Positions 59,019 through 61,141 of a stretch of 61,141 nucleotides of DNA are shown here, one piece after another (the first letter of the stretch is position 1; each line of letters starts with the position of its first letter). Source of the DNA: JAGQNK01 sp964573155 (lineage in GTDB: Bacteria; Patescibacteriota; Saccharimonadia; Saccharimonadales; JAGQNK01); assembly GCA_964573155.1 (NCBI GenBank), contig CAZNIN010000002.1, positions 1 to 61,141 on the forward strand, read 5' to 3'. Both the position numbers and the translations under genes were made by a program. The notes beneath the pieces were generated by a model that was given only the letters and a program-made list of their open reading frames with translations, ran no database searches and was not told the DNA's origin.

Positions 59019-61141
59019 AGTTTTTGCAGTGGGGCGAATGATACATTCAACTTTTTCGCGCCCTTCCCCTTGAAATATACCACCACATTATCGCCATCGA
59101 TTTCCATAACAGTACCTTCTCCAAACACATCGTGCTTCACTGTATCTCCCTCACTCAAATCTGAAACATAATGTGGCTCATCAACTGTCATAGTAGGTAG
59201 TTCGTCATAACTTTCTTGCTCAAACGTATTTTGCCACATGCCACCGCCCAAACTAATGCTATCTGTGTGCATTTTTGAGTCAAATTCACTCAGGAAACGT
59301 GATGGCGGGTTGTGCTGGACGCCACCATAGAGCATGCGTGACGTCGCATAGCTCATGTACAGTTCTTCGCGGGCACGAGTCATTGCAACATAGCACAATC
59401 GCCGTTCCTCTTCCATCTCTGCCTGATCATACAGCGCCCGAGAATGAGGAAAGATTGTTTCCTCCAGCCCAATCATGAAAACCACCGGAAATTCCAAACC
59501 CTTGGCCGCATGAATGGTCATGAGCGTCACTGCATTATTGCTAAACTCAGCGGAATCGAGGTCGCTGATAAGCGCCATCTCCTCCAAAAACCCATCCAGT
59601 CCTAACTCCTGATAACTCTGCGTAACACTCACTAGCTCACGTACGTTTTCGGCACGCGATTCGCCTTGTGGCGTACCATCGTTTATATATGCGAAGTAAT
59701 CAATCCGTCTAAGTAAACTGTCGAGCAACTCAGGCAGGGATGTTTCACTGGAAATCTCTCGAAACGTTCGTAAGATATCACTAAGTTCATGTAGCCCTTT
59801 TCTTGCTTTGCCGGTTAATCCCGGATGGTCTCTTACTGTGTCAAGCGCCTGCTGCAGAGTCAAACCACTCACTTCTTTCCAGCTAAAAAAGTTCTGTACC
59901 GACTTGGCGCCAATACCACGTGTCGGCACATTTACGATGCGCTCAAAACTCACACGATCTTCCGGCTGATAGATGAGTCGCAGATACGCCATGACATCTT
60001 TGATTTCTTTGCGGTCATAGAAACGCTGACCGCCAACGATACGATATGGAACTCCGTAACGGATAAATGTCTCTTCAATGCTACGAGATTGAGCGTTGGT
60101 TCGGTACAAAACCGCAAAATCGCGAAAATTTCGAAACTTTGCGTCTACTGCGTTTTTGACCCTCCGCGTAATCGCCTCTCCCTCGGCACGCTCATTAGCA
60201 ACCTGGAGTACACTTACCTCATTTCCTCGACCGCTTTCGGTCCAAAGATTCTTATCAGATCGTTGCTGGTTACGGGTAATAACTTTATGTGCCGCCTCTA
60301 AGATAGCCTGTGTGCTACGGTAGTTTTGTTCCAGCTTAATAATCGTTACCTTGGGATAATCTTTCTCGAAGTTTAAGATATTCCGAAAATCAGCACCTCG
60401 CCAACTATAAATCGATTGCCAGTCATCACCGACAACGGCGACGTTTTTCTGCTCGTTTGTCAGCAGTTTCACCATTTTGTACTGGGCGGCGTTAGTATCC
60501 TGATACTCATCAATCATGATGTACTTGAATTGCGTCTGCCATTTGTTACGAATCTCGGATTGTGTCTGCAGTAAGTGCACTGTTCGGGATATTAAATCAT
60601 CGAAGTCGAGCGCATTGTTGTCCTTGAGGGCTTTTTGATATAACGGATAAATCTGTGCGGCAGCACGCTGTGTCGGCCCACTTGCCAGTCCAAGGTAATC
60701 TTGCGGCGTGAGTAGCTCATTTTTAGCATTGCTTATGATACCTGCCAGGGTGCGGGGCGGATAACTCTTCTCATCGATCATCGCTGTCTTACATGCCTGC
60801 TTCACGGCCGCCAGCCGGTCAGCCTCATCGAAGATAACGAAATTACTCGGAATGCCAATATGCTCACCGTCCTGACGAAGCAATCGCACACAAATCGAAT
60901 GAAATGTACCCATGAACGGCATAAAGCTACGGTTGTCAGCGCTTTGACCGACCAACTGCGCGACGCGTTCACGCATTTCACGAGCAGCTTTGTTGGTAAA
61001 CGTAACAGCCAGGATGTTATATGGCGTGGCTTTCTGTTGCGAAATCAGGTATGCAATACGATGCGTCAGTGTCTTGGTTTTGCCGGACCCGGCGCCAGCC
61101 AGAATCAGCAACGGCCCTTCGGTGCACTCCACCGCCCGCTG
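59015..61141 (-). CDS. UvrD/PcrA superfamily 1 DNA helicase, N terminus cut by window edge
   Basis: The frame is open to the right edge, so the first residues are missing. Visible: motif I LAGAGSGKTKTLTHRIAYL, Ia VTFTNKAAREMRERV, II MIDEYQDTN, III VVGDDWQSIYSWRGAD, IV KLEQNYRST, V TIHAAKGLEFPVVF, VI LCYVAMTRAREELY. The C terminus has the Tudor-like domain of PcrA/UvrD (GDTVKHDVFGEGTVMEIDGD). Roles: nucleotide excision repair with UvrA and removal of blocked RNA polymerase. Confidence 0.95.
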   Translation of the reverse strand, partial: QRAVECTEGPLLILAGAGSGKTKTLTHRIAYLISQQKATPYNILAVTFTNKAAREMRERVAQLVGQSADNRSFMPFMGTFHSICVRLLRQDGEHIGIPSNFVIFDEADRLAAVKQACKTAMIDEKSYPPRTLAGIISNAKNELLTPQDYLGLASGPTQRAAAQIYPLYQKALKDNNALDFDDLISRTVHLLQTQSEIRNKWQTQFKYIMIDEYQDTNAAQYKMVKLLTNEQKNVAVVGDDWQSIYSWRGADFRNILNFEKDYPKVTIIKLEQNYRSTQAILEAAHKVITRNQQRSDKNLWTESGRGNEVSVLQVANERAEGEAITRRVKNAVDAKFRNFRDFAVLYRTNAQSRSIEETFIRYGVPYRIVGGQRFYDRKEIKDVMAYLRLIYQPEDRVSFERIVNVPTRGIGAKSVQNFFSWKEVSGLTLQQALDTVRDHPGLTGKARKGLHELSDILRTFREISSETSLPELLDSLLRRIDYFAYINDGTPQGESRAENVRELVSVTQSYQELGLDGFLEEMALISDLDSAEFSNNAVTLMTIHAAKGLEFPVVFMIGLEETIFPHSRALYDQAEMEEERRLCYVAMTRAREELYMSYATSRMLYGGVQHNPPSRFLSEFDSKMHTDSISLGGGMWQNTFEQESYDELPTMTVDEPHYVSDLSEGDTVKHDVFGEGTVMEIDGDNVVVYFKGKGAKKLNVSFAPLQKL

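Noticed and set aside
1..61141. tRNA or rRNA genes and CRISPR arrays
   Set aside because: Reading the intergenic stretches on both strands I saw no tRNA T-arm signature, rRNA sequence or spacer-repeat array other than the tmRNA; a covariance-model scan was not possible.

Overview
The window looks like a gene-dense stretch of a Candidatus Saccharibacteria (TM7; Patescibacteria/CPR) chromosome. This is inferred from the gene mix: short AlaS and MetG, MltG, LysM-CHAP and baseplate-J-like envelope proteins, salvage rather than synthesis of NAD, and many short membrane proteins without clear family. No database was searched. Genes are tightly packed, often with 4-base overlaps, and mostly on the minus strand. 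Four runs of 100 N interrupt the sequence. Two (31710-31809 and 54110-54209) are flanked by identical 55-base copies and are almost certainly unmerged contig overlaps, so nadE and the tmRNA gene are probably intact. The other two (38545-38644 and 57654-57753) look like real gaps that cost parts of a phosphoribosyltransferase gene and of a YabE-like envelope gene.

Layout. 1-12000: end of an ABC exporter, L25, DedA, UvrA, a 2H-phosphoesterase-like protein, prephenate dehydratase, exonuclease I and Obg. 12000-22150: envelope and core genes (LysM-CHAP hydrolase, MltG, RuvX, a baseplate-J-like membrane protein, an FtsA/PilM-like ATPase), AlaS, a sugar dehydrogenase and MnmA. 22218-27517: an F1-type ATPase operon in the order b-delta-alpha-gamma-beta-epsilon, with its own promoter and no genes for the membrane a and c subunits. 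27660-31157: cysteine desulfurase, TatD, NadD and small proteins. 31157-36711: an NAD block (nadD, nadE, nrtR, pncA, pncB, Nudix) whose two promoter regions carry TAGTGT-N7-ACACTA palindromes, so nicotinamide to NAD is encoded here under one apparent repressor. 36686-48739: MetG, trehalase, MgtE, a bactofilin-like membrane protein, a Lys/His/Tyr/Asp-rich secreted protein, an 84-residue LPATG protein, TypA, a DEAD-box-type helicase and a PEBP protein. 48990-54606: very small genes, then two tandem insertions that end at the 3' end of the tmRNA gene. 54666-61141: MarR regulator, a membrane protein, KsgA, the YabE-like protein, a Nudix hydrolase and a UvrD/PcrA helicase cut by the window edge.

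Most unusual points. (1) The F1 operon is divergent: catalytic-site Tyr (E. coli beta-Y331) is replaced by Arg, the DELSEED acidic motif is eroded, epsilon lacks its helical domain, and a and c are missing from the locus. (2) Two cassettes of about 0.58 and 3.1 kb lie in tandem at the tmRNA 3' end. Each begins with the same 138-base repeat, which contains a reading frame of identical length in both copies, and each ends in a hairpin plus GGTGGAGC. No recombinase gene is visible. (3) The NrtR-type NAD salvage regulon is clear enough to predict operators and promoters. (4) Several genes have a -10 box only 7-9 bases before the start codon, which suggests leaderless mRNAs.
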